The translations under genes were made by a program, and so were the position numbers. Below the pieces are notes generated by a model that made no database searches, had not been told where the DNA came from, and worked only from the letters and a program-made list of their open reading frames with translations. A DNA stretch of 64,000 bases from positions 1-64,000 of the forward strand of contig NZ_BMFP01000010.1 in NCBI RefSeq assembly GCF_014638845.1. Direction: 5' to 3'. Source of the DNA: Pontibacter amylolyticus. Lineage in GTDB: Bacteria > Bacteroidota > Bacteroidia > Cytophagales > Hymenobacteraceae. Below, piece after piece: positions 25,127 to 33,369 of this stretch; the stretch's first letter is position 1, and every line of letters starts with the position of its first letter.

Positions 25127-25945
25127 GTGTCTACTACCGAATCCGACTCTCTTTACAATAAATTAGAGCAAATGCCCGTGCACGAGCTGCTCACCTGCAT
25201 CAACCAGGAAGACAAAAGTGTGCCCATAGCCGTTGAGCGGGTAATTCCCCAAATAGAAACCCTGGTGAACGCTACCGTGGAGCGCCTTCGACAGGGCGGC
25301 CGGCTCTTTTACATCGGGGCGGGTACCAGCGGACGACTCGGCATTCTGGACGCATCGGAATGCCCTCCCACCTACGGTGTGCCGCATGGCATGGTCATCG
25401 GTATTATAGCTGGCGGGGATAGTGCTATCCGGAAGGCGGTGGAGTTTGCAGAGGATGACACCAAACAGGCCTGGAAAGACCTGCAGGAACATCATATCAC
25501 GAACAAGGACATAGTGGTAGGTATAGCCGCGTCGGGCGCGACGCCTTATGTGGTGGGAGGCCTGGAAGCCTGCCGCCGCCAAGGTATAGCTACCGGCTGC
25601 ATTGTGTGCAATGCCAACAGCCCCGTCGCCGCTGTCGCTGACTACCCCGTGGAAGTGATCACCGGGCCGGAATTTGTGACCGGCAGCACGCGCATGAAGG
25701 CCGGCACCGCCCAGAAACTCGTGCTCAACATGCTCACCACCGCTACCATGATACAGCTCGGCCACGTGAGAGGCAACAAGATGGTGGACATGCAGCTATC
25801 CAACACGAAGCTGGTAGAACGGGGCACCCGCATGCTGATGGATGAATTGCAGTTGGCAAAACCAGAGGCTGCTGCTTTGCTCAAAAAGTACGGCAGCGTA
25901 CGCGCTGCTATCGAGGCCTACCGCAATGGTGGCGAACTTTCGTAA
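25127..25945 (+). CDS. murQ: N-acetylmuramic acid 6-phosphate etherase
   Basis: SIS-fold etherase that cleaves the lactyl ether of MurNAc-6-P to GlcNAc-6-P and D-lactate in peptidoglycan recycling. The 272-residue protein includes the SIS motif FYIGAGTSGRLGILDASECPP, the AGGDSAIRKAVE segment and GSTRMKAGTAQKLVLNM. It starts with GTG, and the N-terminus LYNKLEQMPVHELL is the conserved MurQ beginning. It is slightly shorter than E. coli MurQ (298 aa). A long hairpin follows. Confidence 0.96.
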   Translation: MSTTESDSLYNKLEQMPVHELLTCINQEDKSVPIAVERVIPQIETLVNATVERLRQGGRLFYIGAGTSGRLGILDASECPPTYGVPHGMVIGIIAGGDSAIRKAVEFAEDDTKQAWKDLQEHHITNKDIVVGIAASGATPYVVGGLEACRRQGIATGCIVCNANSPVAAVADYPVEVITGPEFVTGSTRMKAGTAQKLVLNMLTTATMIQLGHVRGNKMVDMQLSNTKLVERGTRMLMDELQLAKPEAAALLKKYGSVRAAIEAYRNGGELS

Positions 25946-25962
25946 GCGAGCCTATACCTGAC

Positions 25963-26015
25963 AAAAGCAGATCGGCCTGCCAGCATAAGAAACGCTGGCA
26001 GGCCGATCTGCTTTA
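25963..26015. terminator. Bidirectional terminator between murQ and the TPR gene
   Basis: A perfect 18-bp stem: GCAGATCGGCCTGCCAGC at 25967-25984 pairs with 25994-26011, loop of nine bases. AAAA on the left and TTTA on the right allow termination of both convergent genes. It is unusually long and perfect for a terminator. Confidence 0.88.
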
Positions 26016-26033
26016 CAGTATACCTGGTAATGG

Positions 26034-27116
26034 CTAGTCTAATATGGCCATGCTTTCTACCAGTACTTTCGCGGCTTCTTTGCTCGGCACTTTGTAGTTG
26101 ATCACTGCCCAGTCGTAGCCTAGCTTAAAGCGATCGTCTTTTATAGCGTACCGCATCTTCTCGCGGTAGTCGGCGACAGGTTCCAGCCCAAGTTCCTGCC
26201 GCAGTTCGTTCGCCTTTGCCTCTTCCTCCTCGCTCATGCGCTGCACCAGGTAGCGGCTCGACAGGTCCCCGAATTCCTTGTCATCCTTGCAGTCTTCCGG
26301 CTTGTTACAAATGACGCGGGCCAGCACTTTGGACCGGTATGGGTTCTTGCCCTGCTGCTGGTCCATCAGGTAGGCCGCAACATGCGGGTCGAGCTTGCCC
26401 TCCTGCACCGCCTGGGTAAGCACAGTCTTGAAGTCGAAACCGTTGCGGGCAGTGGTCTGCCTTTGAATCACGATGCTGAAACGCGGCAGCACCTCCAGCG
26501 TGTCCGGCAATCCAATCAAATCCTCTCCCGGATAGCCGTGCTTGCTGACCCAGGCCAGCAGTCTTTTCACGTTGTCAGCCTCTATCTTCCGGATCGTATC
26601 GGCATGTACACGCAAGCCTCCCTTCGCCTGGCGGAAGAACTGATCCCGTGCCCAAAGCTCGTCCAGGTCGGCACGTAGGTCGATGTTCGTGTTCTCCCGG
26701 AACGCTTTGCGGCGCTTCGGGTACTTTTTGACAAACTTCTTCCAGCCTTTGTGAGCCCTAAGGGTGCCGAGCGCCTCCTGCTGTTCCAGGTATTCCAGCG
26801 ACACTCCTTTTGCAACGAGCTTCTCCAGATAGTTTATACCTTGTTTCCCGTGCCCGGTGAGCCCGGCGCACACGGCCGCATTGTAGTAGTCGCGGGCAAA
26901 CCCCTGTGGCACGGCTGCAAAGGCCTGCTGGTATACCTGCAGCGCGCCTTCGTAGTCTTTCGCCATCACCAGCCGTTCGGCTTTGTTGATGTGGGGGTGG
27001 TAGTCTTTGGTATAATCTGCCTTGGCCACTGCCTGGGTACCAAAGCTCAGCATGGCCAGCAGGAAGAGTATAGCAACCGCGGGTTTAAAAAAGTTGGGGC
27101 TGAATGTGAACTGCAT
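26034..27116 (-). CDS. Exported TPR-containing protein of unknown function
   Basis: A 360-residue protein with a Sec signal peptide (hydrophobic FKPAVAILFLLAMLSFGTQAVA). Residues about 40-110 form two or three TPR-like helical hairpins (NKAERLVMAKDYEGALQVYQ, ARDYYNAAVCAGLTG). The remainder (about 120-360) is charged and helical with no motif recognised (LPDTLEVLPRFSIVIQRQ, YLMDQQQGKNPYRSKVLAR). It is isolated between convergent murQ and a divergent gene. Confidence 0.68.
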   Translation of the reverse strand: MQFTFSPNFFKPAVAILFLLAMLSFGTQAVAKADYTKDYHPHINKAERLVMAKDYEGALQVYQQAFAAVPQGFARDYYNAAVCAGLTGHGKQGINYLEKLVAKGVSLEYLEQQEALGTLRAHKGWKKFVKKYPKRRKAFRENTNIDLRADLDELWARDQFFRQAKGGLRVHADTIRKIEADNVKRLLAWVSKHGYPGEDLIGLPDTLEVLPRFSIVIQRQTTARNGFDFKTVLTQAVQEGKLDPHVAAYLMDQQQGKNPYRSKVLARVICNKPEDCKDDKEFGDLSSRYLVQRMSEEEEAKANELRQELGLEPVADYREKMRYAIKDDRFKLGYDWAVINYKVPSKEAAKVLVESMAILD

Positions 27117-27339
27117 AGAAGATGGGTGGTGTTTTCAGTTGGAACGTGCCATGTTATAACGTACGCAGGAAAGCCTTAGCATACACAGTGGCTATTTTGT
27201 ACCCGCTTATACCTGCATCAGCACACAGGAGTTGACTTAATCAGGAGATTTCTTCCTTAAATATAGCCAACTTTGTTCATAATCTTAAAGTAGACTGACA
27301 AATGCCAGCACCTGACACAGGCGCAGAACAGATTAACTT

Positions 27340-27909
27340 ATGCATGACATTGAACCCTTTTACAACTGGCTGGAGCTGTACTCAGCTGCCGAAGACCCAC
27401 GCTCTCCGCTGTATGGCGCCGAGAACAGCCTGCTGCAGTACACCCATACCATCTATGGCTACTACATACATCCGCAGTGGGACGACATCGACTCCGAAAC
27501 GCTATTCCTGAAGATCCTGTATGCCGACTACGACCTGGGTTTTGCCGTGATCGAGTTTATAGGGGAGTGGAACGATGCGCTCCACAACGACATCATGAAG
27601 CTCAAACGCAACATCATCGATCCGCTGGTGCAGGAAGGCATCAAGCACTTTATCCTGATCGGCGAGAATGTGTTCAACTTCCACGGCTCCGAAGACGACT
27701 ACTACGAAGAGTGGTTTGAGGATGTGGAGGAAGGCTGGATTGCGGCCATCAGTTTCCGGGATTTCGTGCTCAGCGAGATGCGCAGCTACAACATTGACTC
27801 GTACGTCAACACGGGTGGCACGCTGGATGAGCTGCATTGGCGCACCTATACCCCAAAACGGCTCTTTGCGCTGGTAAACAGCATGATTCAGAAGCGGCTG
27901 GGCGCGTAA
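27340..27909 (+). CDS. Conserved hypothetical protein, acidic
   Basis: A 189-residue soluble protein rich in Asp, Glu, Trp and Tyr (HDIEPFYNWLELYSAAED, NFHGSEDDYYEEWFEDVEEG). No signal or transmembrane segment. Strong reading-frame quality and third-position GC bias like the neighbours support a real gene, and it resembles hypothetical proteins common in Bacteroidota, but I do not recognise a named domain. A bidirectional terminator separates it from the small lipoprotein gene. Confidence 0.7.
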   Translation: MHDIEPFYNWLELYSAAEDPRSPLYGAENSLLQYTHTIYGYYIHPQWDDIDSETLFLKILYADYDLGFAVIEFIGEWNDALHNDIMKLKRNIIDPLVQEGIKHFILIGENVFNFHGSEDDYYEEWFEDVEEGWIAAISFRDFVLSEMRSYNIDSYVNTGGTLDELHWRTYTPKRLFALVNSMIQKRLGA

Positions 27910-27931
27910 CCAGGGTAAACCACGCCAAAAC

Positions 27932-27964
27932 AAAAGAGCGGACTCTTAGTGAGCCCGCTCTTTT
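27932..27964. terminator. Bidirectional terminator
   Basis: AAAAGAGCGG pairs with CCGCTCTTTT, with an inner CTC/GAG pairing and loop TTAGT. It serves the plus-strand hypothetical gene and the convergent small lipoprotein gene. Confidence 0.87.
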
Positions 27965-27986
27965 GCTGTGTATACGTCACGTGAGA

Positions 27987-28178
27987 CTACTGAACCACAG
28001 CTGTGTCGCCGTCTTCAATGCGGTCGGCTTCTTGCTCACCGGCTTCTTCAATCTGATCCGCTTGCTCTTCAGCAGCGTCTTCTACCTGGTCAGCTCTCTC
28101 ATCAGCTGGAGAGTCGCAAGATGCGAATGTGAAAGTGAAAAGACCAGCGGCTAGGAAAAGGTAAATTGACTTTTTCAT
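27987..28178 (-). CDS. Small acidic lipoprotein (63 aa)
   Basis: Signal peptide MKKSIYLFLAAGLFTFTFAS followed by the lipobox Cys (C20). The mature 44 residues are almost all Asp, Glu, Ala, Gln and Arg (DQVEDAAEEQADQIEEAGEQ) and end DTAVVQ. The heptad-like repetition of ADQ(V/I)E suggests a short amphipathic helix. It is a paralogue of the next gene, with the same signal-peptide style and the same C-terminal TAVVQ/TTAVQ ending. Function unknown. Confidence 0.75.
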   Translation of the reverse strand: MKKSIYLFLAAGLFTFTFASCDSPADERADQVEDAAEEQADQIEEAGEQEADRIEDGDTAVVQ

Positions 28179-28293
28179 GTTTATAAGTTTAATGTGATGG
28201 TGGAAAACAGTTGGTTATGGCAACGGGCACCACCCTGCACCGAAGCTTGAAAGCCAATACGCATCCTGTACATATTAGTTGAGGTATATATAT

Positions 28294-28322
28294 AAAAAAA
28301 GCACTCCGGGGAGTGCTTTTTT
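28294..28322 (-). terminator. Rho-independent terminator after the 60-aa lipoprotein gene
   Basis: GCACTCC/GGAGTGC stem at 28301-28316 with a 2-nt apex, seven A on the left and T run on the right. On the minus strand it follows the 28364-28546 gene. Confidence 0.82.
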
Positions 28323-28363
28323 CTTTTGCCAGGCCTTGCGGCCGGTAGTACTGGTACTTGTGA

Positions 28364-28546
28364 CTACTGAACAGCAGTTGTGTCTTCCTCGATAGTAGCA
28401 GTAGTGTCTGCCTCTACTTCAGTCTCAACTTCAACTGTCTCTACAGTTTCAGTAGTTTCAACTTCAGTTGCAGTTTCTTCTGCGTTGTTGCATGAAGCAA
28501 AAGTGAAAAGACCTGCAACGAATAGTAAACCGAATACTTTTTTCAT
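28364..28546 (-). CDS. Small acidic lipoprotein (60 aa)
   Basis: Signal peptide MKKVFGLLFVAGLFTFAS with lipobox Cys19. The mature part is a run of Glu, Thr and Val (TEVETTETVETVEVETEVEA) with no basic residue, ending DTTAVQ. It has its own terminator. Together with the 63-aa gene downstream it forms a pair of tiny, very acidic, Cys-anchored proteins; they could be abundant surface or periplasmic lipoproteins, but no function is known. Confidence 0.75.
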   Translation of the reverse strand: MKKVFGLLFVAGLFTFASCNNAEETATEVETTETVETVEVETEVEADTTATIEEDTTAVQ

Positions 28547-28618
28547 AATGTTTTGTGATTGGTTAAGGATGAAGCTTCAAATATAACTCTATATCTGAAT
28601 ATATTGATACAGAAGCCT

Positions 28619-29932
28619 TTATTTTTTCTTAAACAACACTTTGATCGGCACGCCTTCGAAGCCAAAATGCTTCCGGATGCTGTTTTCCAGATAGCGCGTA
28701 TACGGCTCCTTCACATACTGCGGCAGGTTGCAGAAAAATGCAAACGTCGGGTTGTGCGTCGGCAGCTGCGTCACGTACTTGATCTTGATGAACTTGCCCT
28801 TCACGGATGGTGGCGGGTAGCGCTCGATGTCCGGCAGGATTTTATCGTTCAGCTTTGAAGTGGAGATTTTACGGGTTTTCTGCTCGTATACCTCCATCGC
28901 CGTCTCAACAGCCTTGTGCACACGCTGCTTGGTCACGACCGATGTGAAAATGATCGGCACGTACTTGATCGGGGCAATCGCCTCGAGTATCTTCTCCTCG
29001 AACTCCTTGGTGGTGTGCGTATCCTTCTCCACCATGTCCCACTTGTTCACCAGGATCACGATGCCCTTGCGGTTCTTCTCAGCCAGTGAGATAATGTTCA
29101 CGTCCTGCGACTCTATACCTCTGGTCGCATCCAGCATCACGATACACACATCGGCATCTTCCAGGGCACGCACGGAGCGCATCACCGAGTAGAATTCAAT
29201 GTCTTCGCTCACTTTGCTTTTGCGGCGCAGACCGGCCGTGTCCACAATGATGAACTCTTTGCCAAAGGCGTTGTAGCGCGAGTCGATGGCGTCGCGGGTA
29301 GTGCCGGCAATGTCAGTTACGATGTTACGCTCCACACCCAGCAGCATGTTCACAAAAGAGGACTTACCCACGTTCGGGCGGCCCAGCACGGCAAGCCTTG
29401 GTATACCTGCATCCGGGTCTTCTGTACCATCTGTTTTGAAGTGCTTCACCACCTCGTCCAGTAGTTCACCTGTACCGGAGCCGCTCTGCGACGATACCGG
29501 GAAGATGTCTATACCTAGGCCCAACGCATAAAACTCCCCCATCTGGTGGGCACGGGCATTGGTGTCGGCTTTGTTGGCCACTACATAGATGGGCTTGTCG
29601 GTGCGGCGCAGCACGTTGGCGAATTCTTCGTCCAGGCTGGTGACGCCTGCCTCTACGTCTACCATAAACAGGATCACATCGGCCTCTTTAATAGCCAGTT
29701 CTACCTGTTTGTTGATCTCTCCTTCAAAAATATCGTCGGATCCGTGCACGTAGCCACCTGTGTCGATCACGGTGAAGTACTTGCCGATCCAGTCGCCGTG
29801 GCCGTAGCTGCGGTCGCGGGTTACGCCGCTCTCGTTGTCCATGATGGCCTGGCGACGCCCTACAAGGCGGTTAAAAAGTGTAGACTTGCCCACGTTCGGA
29901 CGGCCTACGATTGCAATGATGTTGGTTGACAT
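28619..29932 (-). CDS. der: Ribosome biogenesis GTPase Der (EngA)
   Basis: Double-GTPase needed for 50S subunit maturation. The 437-residue protein has two G domains: first GRPNVGKSTLFNRL (G1), DTGGY (G3) and NKAD (G4); second GRPNVGKSSFVNML, DTAGLRRKSK and NKWD. A C-terminal KH-like domain ends IKVLFKKK. Length and motifs are complete. It lies just upstream of nothing else on its strand but is preceded by era (63 bp), so der and era may be cotranscribed. Confidence 0.97.
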   Translation of the reverse strand: MSTNIIAIVGRPNVGKSTLFNRLVGRRQAIMDNESGVTRDRSYGHGDWIGKYFTVIDTGGYVHGSDDIFEGEINKQVELAIKEADVILFMVDVEAGVTSLDEEFANVLRRTDKPIYVVANKADTNARAHQMGEFYALGLGIDIFPVSSQSGSGTGELLDEVVKHFKTDGTEDPDAGIPRLAVLGRPNVGKSSFVNMLLGVERNIVTDIAGTTRDAIDSRYNAFGKEFIIVDTAGLRRKSKVSEDIEFYSVMRSVRALEDADVCIVMLDATRGIESQDVNIISLAEKNRKGIVILVNKWDMVEKDTHTTKEFEEKILEAIAPIKYVPIIFTSVVTKQRVHKAVETAMEVYEQKTRKISTSKLNDKILPDIERYPPPSVKGKFIKIKYVTQLPTHNPTFAFFCNLPQYVKEPYTRYLENSIRKHFGFEGVPIKVLFKKK

Positions 29933-29995
29933 CTAATAAAAATAAAATAGTTAAAGTGCCCCCGGAGCACCTTGCCCCGAAGCTTTAATAGTGCG

Positions 29996-30886
29996 CTACT
30001 CGCTGCTGTAGCCGAATCGGCGTAGCAGCTTCTGGTCGGTTCGCCAGTTCTCGTTCACGCGCACGTATAAATCAAGAAATATCTTTTTCTGGAAAAACTG
30101 CTCCATATCCACACGGGCCTGTGTGCCTACTTTTTTCAGCGCCTCACCTTTGTGGCCGATCACAATGCCCTTCTGGCTCTTGCGCTCCACGCTGATCTCG
30201 GCCCGGATGCGGATGATGTCCTCTTCTTCCTTAAACTCCTCTACCACCACCTCGCAGCTGTAGGGAATTTCCTTTTTGTAGTTGAGTAGGATCTTCTCGC
30301 GGATGATCTCAGACACAAAGAAACGCTCCGGCTTGTCAGTCAGTTCATCTTTCGGATAAAAAGCCGGGTGCTCGGGCAACAACGCCAGCAAACGGGCGAA
30401 CAATTGCTCTACTCCGAAATTATGCAAAGCCGAAATCGGATGGATCTCGGTCGGGTTCATCTTCTCCTGCCAGTAGGCTACTTTCTCGTTCACTTCCTCC
30501 TCGGTGGCCTGGTCAATTTTGTTGATGAGCAGCAGGATCGGCACATTGGCGTGCTGCAGGCGCTTGATCACATCGTCCTCGTCGTGCTTTTCGTAGATGT
30601 CCGTCACAAACAGGATGATGTCTGCATCCTCCAGCGAGGTGCGCACAAAACTCATCATCGACTCGTGCAAAGCATATTGCGGCTTGATGATACCCGGCGT
30701 GTCGGAGTACACGATCTGGAAATCATCGCCGTTCAGGATGCCCATGATGCGGTGGCGGGTAGTTTGCGCTTTGGACGTGATAATAGACAGCTTCTCCCCC
30801 ACCAGGGCGTTCATAAGCGTAGATTTACCCACATTGGGCTTCCCCACTATACTGACAAAACCGGCTTTGTGCGGATTTTCGGACAT
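29996..30886 (-). CDS. era: GTPase Era
   Basis: GTPase that binds the 3' end of 16S rRNA and assists 30S assembly. The 296-residue protein has G1 GKPNVGKSTLMNAL, switch residues TTRHRIMGI, G3 DTPGI, G4 NKID and a C-terminal type II KH domain including SQKGIVIGHKGEALKKVG. Complete and normal length. Encoded next to der; both act in ribosome assembly. Confidence 0.97.
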   Translation of the reverse strand: MSENPHKAGFVSIVGKPNVGKSTLMNALVGEKLSIITSKAQTTRHRIMGILNGDDFQIVYSDTPGIIKPQYALHESMMSFVRTSLEDADIILFVTDIYEKHDEDDVIKRLQHANVPILLLINKIDQATEEEVNEKVAYWQEKMNPTEIHPISALHNFGVEQLFARLLALLPEHPAFYPKDELTDKPERFFVSEIIREKILLNYKKEIPYSCEVVVEEFKEEEDIIRIRAEISVERKSQKGIVIGHKGEALKKVGTQARVDMEQFFQKKIFLDLYVRVNENWRTDQKLLRRFGYSSE

Positions 30887-31264
30887 ACACTAAAATTTAA
30901 GGATGCAAAATTACTCCTTTTTTTACGAAACACGGTGAAAATGTGTGGATTTAGAAATTTTGAATGAGCGATTAAGTGGATGAGTGATTGAGTGAATTGC
31001 TAAATGGTTAATTGTTGTTTGAGCACGATTGGGGTCAGGTTGCGATCTATACCTATACTAATACCTATACCTGTTTGGCCACGGCCGATGGGTGAGACGC
31101 TCGCGGGTCTAAAGACACGGCGAGGTCCTGGCGCGTACTTTCAAACATTTCCGCCTCCTTTTAGCTTTATACCCTGCGCCCTCTATCAGGGCATAGAAAC
31201 TATCGATCATAACTAACTCGTTATACTTCGTATCTTTGTAAGGCAACAGCATTATTTGTTATAG
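30887..31264. other. Intergenic region between era and hemH
   Basis: A 378-bp stretch without a credible gene. It contains a family B repeat around 30995-31020 (TTGCTAAATGGTTAATTG) preceded by reiterated GAGTGATTGAGTGAAT text, two AGGTATA words in close spacing (31048-31054 and 31066-31072, reverse orientation), and a possible hemH promoter box at its right end. A 70-codon frame here has no coding character. Confidence 0.5.
31231..31238 (+). promoter_or_regulatory. Possible -7 promoter box for hemH
   Basis: TATCTTTG matches TAnnTTTG and ends 26 bp before the hemH ATG. No -33 TTG was seen at normal spacing. Confidence 0.35.
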
Positions 31265-32293
31265 ATGAGCAAGAAAAAAACAGGTAAGATTGGCGTTTTG
31301 CTAGTTAACCTCGGCACACCGGATACGCCTAACACTCCTGACGTAAGAAAATACCTGCGCGAATTCCTGCTGGACCCTCGCGTAATCGATATAAACCCCG
31401 TTGGGCGCTACGCTCTGGTTAATGGCATCATCGCTCCATTCCGAGCACCAAAATCTGCCAAGGTATACAAGCAACTCTGGACAGAGCGCGGCTCTCCGCT
31501 ACTTTATCACGGATTAGACCTCCAGAAAAAACTGCAAGAAGCGCTGGGCTCCGGCTATCACGTGGCTTTTGGTATGCGTTACCAGAGCCCGAGCATTGCC
31601 AGCGCCCTGGAAGAGCTTCGGGAAAAGAGCGTGGATCGGATCATCGTGCTTCCGCTGTTCCCGCAGTATGCTGCCGCCTCAACAGGTTCTGTACAAGACA
31701 AAGTGATGGAGATCGTAAAGGAATGGTGGGTTATACCTAGCATCAACTTCATTTCCTCTTTCTGCGACGATCCGGGCTTTATCAACGCTTTTGCGGAGCT
31801 GGGCAAGCAACACATGGCGCAGGACGATTATGATCATGTCATCTTCAGCTACCACGGCCTTCCAGAGCGCCAGGTACTCAAAGGCAGCGACAAAGGCTAT
31901 TGCCAGCTGGGTGACTGCTGTAACAGCTACAACAAGCGCAATAAGTACTGCTACCGCGCATCCTGCTTTGTCACCTCCAGAATGCTGGCCGAGAAGCTGG
32001 GCCTGCGTGAAGACCAGTACACGGTCACGTTCCAGTCCAGGCTTTTAAAAGACCCGTGGCTGCAGCCCTACACCGACGAGGTACTGAAGACGCTCCCCGG
32101 GAAAGGTATCAAAAAGGTGCTGGCGTATAGCCCGGCTTTTGTTGCGGATTGTCTGGAGACCACCATTGAGGTAGGTGAAGAATTCAAGGAGATGTTTGAG
32201 CACGCCGGCGGTGAGAAATGGCAACTTGTAGAGAGCTTGAACTCTAACCCGATGTGGGTAGAGGCCGTGAAGAATATGGTGCTGGAGCATTAG
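31265..32293 (+). CDS. hemH: Ferrochelatase
   Basis: Inserts Fe2+ into protoporphyrin IX, the last step of classical heme synthesis. The 342-residue protein has VLLVNLGTPDTPNTPDVRKYL at the N-terminus, the catalytic His in SYHGLPER (H197) and a Glu-containing C-terminal part. Between them is a Cys-rich insert: C213, C218, C219, C229 and C234 (KGYCQLGDCCN, KYCYRASC), which could bind a metal or [2Fe-2S] cluster as described for some bacterial ferrochelatases; that is inference. ATG start, terminator downstream. Confidence 0.95.
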   Translation: MSKKKTGKIGVLLVNLGTPDTPNTPDVRKYLREFLLDPRVIDINPVGRYALVNGIIAPFRAPKSAKVYKQLWTERGSPLLYHGLDLQKKLQEALGSGYHVAFGMRYQSPSIASALEELREKSVDRIIVLPLFPQYAAASTGSVQDKVMEIVKEWWVIPSINFISSFCDDPGFINAFAELGKQHMAQDDYDHVIFSYHGLPERQVLKGSDKGYCQLGDCCNSYNKRNKYCYRASCFVTSRMLAEKLGLREDQYTVTFQSRLLKDPWLQPYTDEVLKTLPGKGIKKVLAYSPAFVADCLETTIEVGEEFKEMFEHAGGEKWQLVESLNSNPMWVEAVKNMVLEH

Positions 32294-32301
32294 TCCGATC
32301 T

Positions 32302-32340
32302 TGAAATTTGAAAATTTGGAGATGTGAAGATTTGAAAATG
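32302..32340 (+). repeat. Repeat family C, copy 1
   Basis: TTGAAATTTGAAAATTTGG followed by AGATGTGAAGATTTGAAAATG. The same A/T-rich text recurs near 56718-56755 and, inverted, near 57010-57050. It sits between the hemH stop and its terminator. Confidence 0.6.
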
Positions 32341-32353
32341 ACTTCACAGGTAT

Positions 32354-32402
32354 AAACCCGAAGCGCCGCTGCAAGACTTTGCAACGGCGCTTCGGGTTTA
32401 TT
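32354..32402 (+). terminator. Terminator after hemH
   Basis: Fifteen-base arms (AAACCCGAAGCGCCG and its complement, 32354-32368 and 32385-32399), with inner TGCAA/TTGCA pairing giving a stem near 20 bp. The T run is short (GTTTATT). Confidence 0.82.
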
Positions 32403-32697
32403 AAAATCTCAGCCCAACGGAAGTTATCCTAATTTTAGCCGCGCTTCCTACTTTGCTATACCTGTGTCCAACACAAAGAGGTCGCAGATCGATGTCGTTA
32501 GCTTAAGCTTTTTAAGCTCGGGTGCTGCTCCGCTGGTAGTCGCTGCAGGTATAGCCCCGGATTGCAGACCCGAAAAAGCACAAAGACGGACATTACCGAG
32601 CTGCAATTACTTAACGGAACTGCCACGATCTATACCTACGAGCAGGCTTAACCATTAAATCGCAACTGCTCAACAATCAACAAACAGCAATCAACAA
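32403..32697. other. Intergenic region between hemH terminator and the LOG-family gene
   Basis: No gene supported. It holds three AGGTATA words (about 32456, 32550 and 32629) and, at the right end (32652-32699), an inverted copy of repeat family B (CAACAATCAACAAACAGCAA then TCAACAATCAG). A 64-codon frame at 32464 has no recognisable protein character. Confidence 0.5.
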
Positions 32698-33279
32698 TCA
32701 GATCCTCTTAAAATCGACCCAGTAATCGGAAGTGGTATCTGAATATTCTCGGATTTTCTGAAGCAGCACCTCCGGGTTACTTTCCACAATCAGGTTTTCA
32801 CGATGGTCTAGCTTCACGAAGCCTTCGCTTACCGTATGGTCGATCATCTCGAAGAACTTGTCCCAGTAACCGTTGATGTTGTAAAAGGCTACAGGCTTTT
32901 TGATGATACCGAGTTGGTTCCAGGTAATGATCTCGCAAATCTCGTCGAAGGTGCCAAAGCCGCCGGGCATGGCAATGAACGCGTCGGACCGGGCCGCCAT
33001 AATGGCTTTCCGCTCGTGCATCGTCTCCACAACGATCAGTTCCTTCAATCCTCTATGCGCTACTTCCCTGTCTACCAGACTCTGTGGAATAACGCCTATC
33101 CCTATACCTCCTCCAGCCAGCACGGCGTCAGCTATCACGCCCATCAAGCCCACATTGCCTCCACCGTACACCAGCTTTATACCTTGTCTCGCCATCAGAT
33201 CACCTAGCTGTGCAGAAGCTTCACTATACACTGGGTTCATACCCGTATTGGCTCCACAAAAAACGCCTATGCTTCTCAT
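32698..33279 (-). CDS. LOG family / TIGR00730 Rossmann-fold nucleotide hydrolase
   Basis: A 193-residue protein of the lysine-decarboxylase-like LOG family. It has the nucleotide-binding start IGVFCGANTGMNPVY, VYGGGNVGLMG and the diagnostic PGGFGTFDE motif. Characterised members are phosphoribohydrolases cleaving nucleoside 5'-monophosphates (cytokinin-type activity or nucleotide salvage); the older label lysine decarboxylase is wrong. Stand-alone gene upstream of nothing obvious on its strand. Confidence 0.92.
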   Translation of the reverse strand: MRSIGVFCGANTGMNPVYSEASAQLGDLMARQGIKLVYGGGNVGLMGVIADAVLAGGGIGIGVIPQSLVDREVAHRGLKELIVVETMHERKAIMAARSDAFIAMPGGFGTFDEICEIITWNQLGIIKKPVAFYNINGYWDKFFEMIDHTVSEGFVKLDHRENLIVESNPEVLLQKIREYSDTTSDYWVDFKRI

Positions 33280-33303
33280 TGATTAAATTTATTCTGTTGT
33301 GAT

Positions 33304-33338
33304 TGATAAAGAAAGGCTCCAACATTCCTGCTGAAGCC
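33304..33338 (-). terminator. Terminator after the cysteine desulfurase gene
   Basis: On the minus strand GGCTTCAGCA pairs with TGTTGGAGCC (10 bp with G-T pairs), loop GGAA, followed by TTTCTTTATC. It lies about 30 bp after the gene's stop. Confidence 0.78.
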
Positions 33339-33369
33339 TTTTTATAATTTCAATAGAGCGCGCCTATAC

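Noticed and set aside
32464..32658. A 64-codon plus-strand frame in the hemH-LOG gap
   Set aside because: No family resemblance, contains two AGGTATA words and repeat text, no promoter or plausible start context; looks random.
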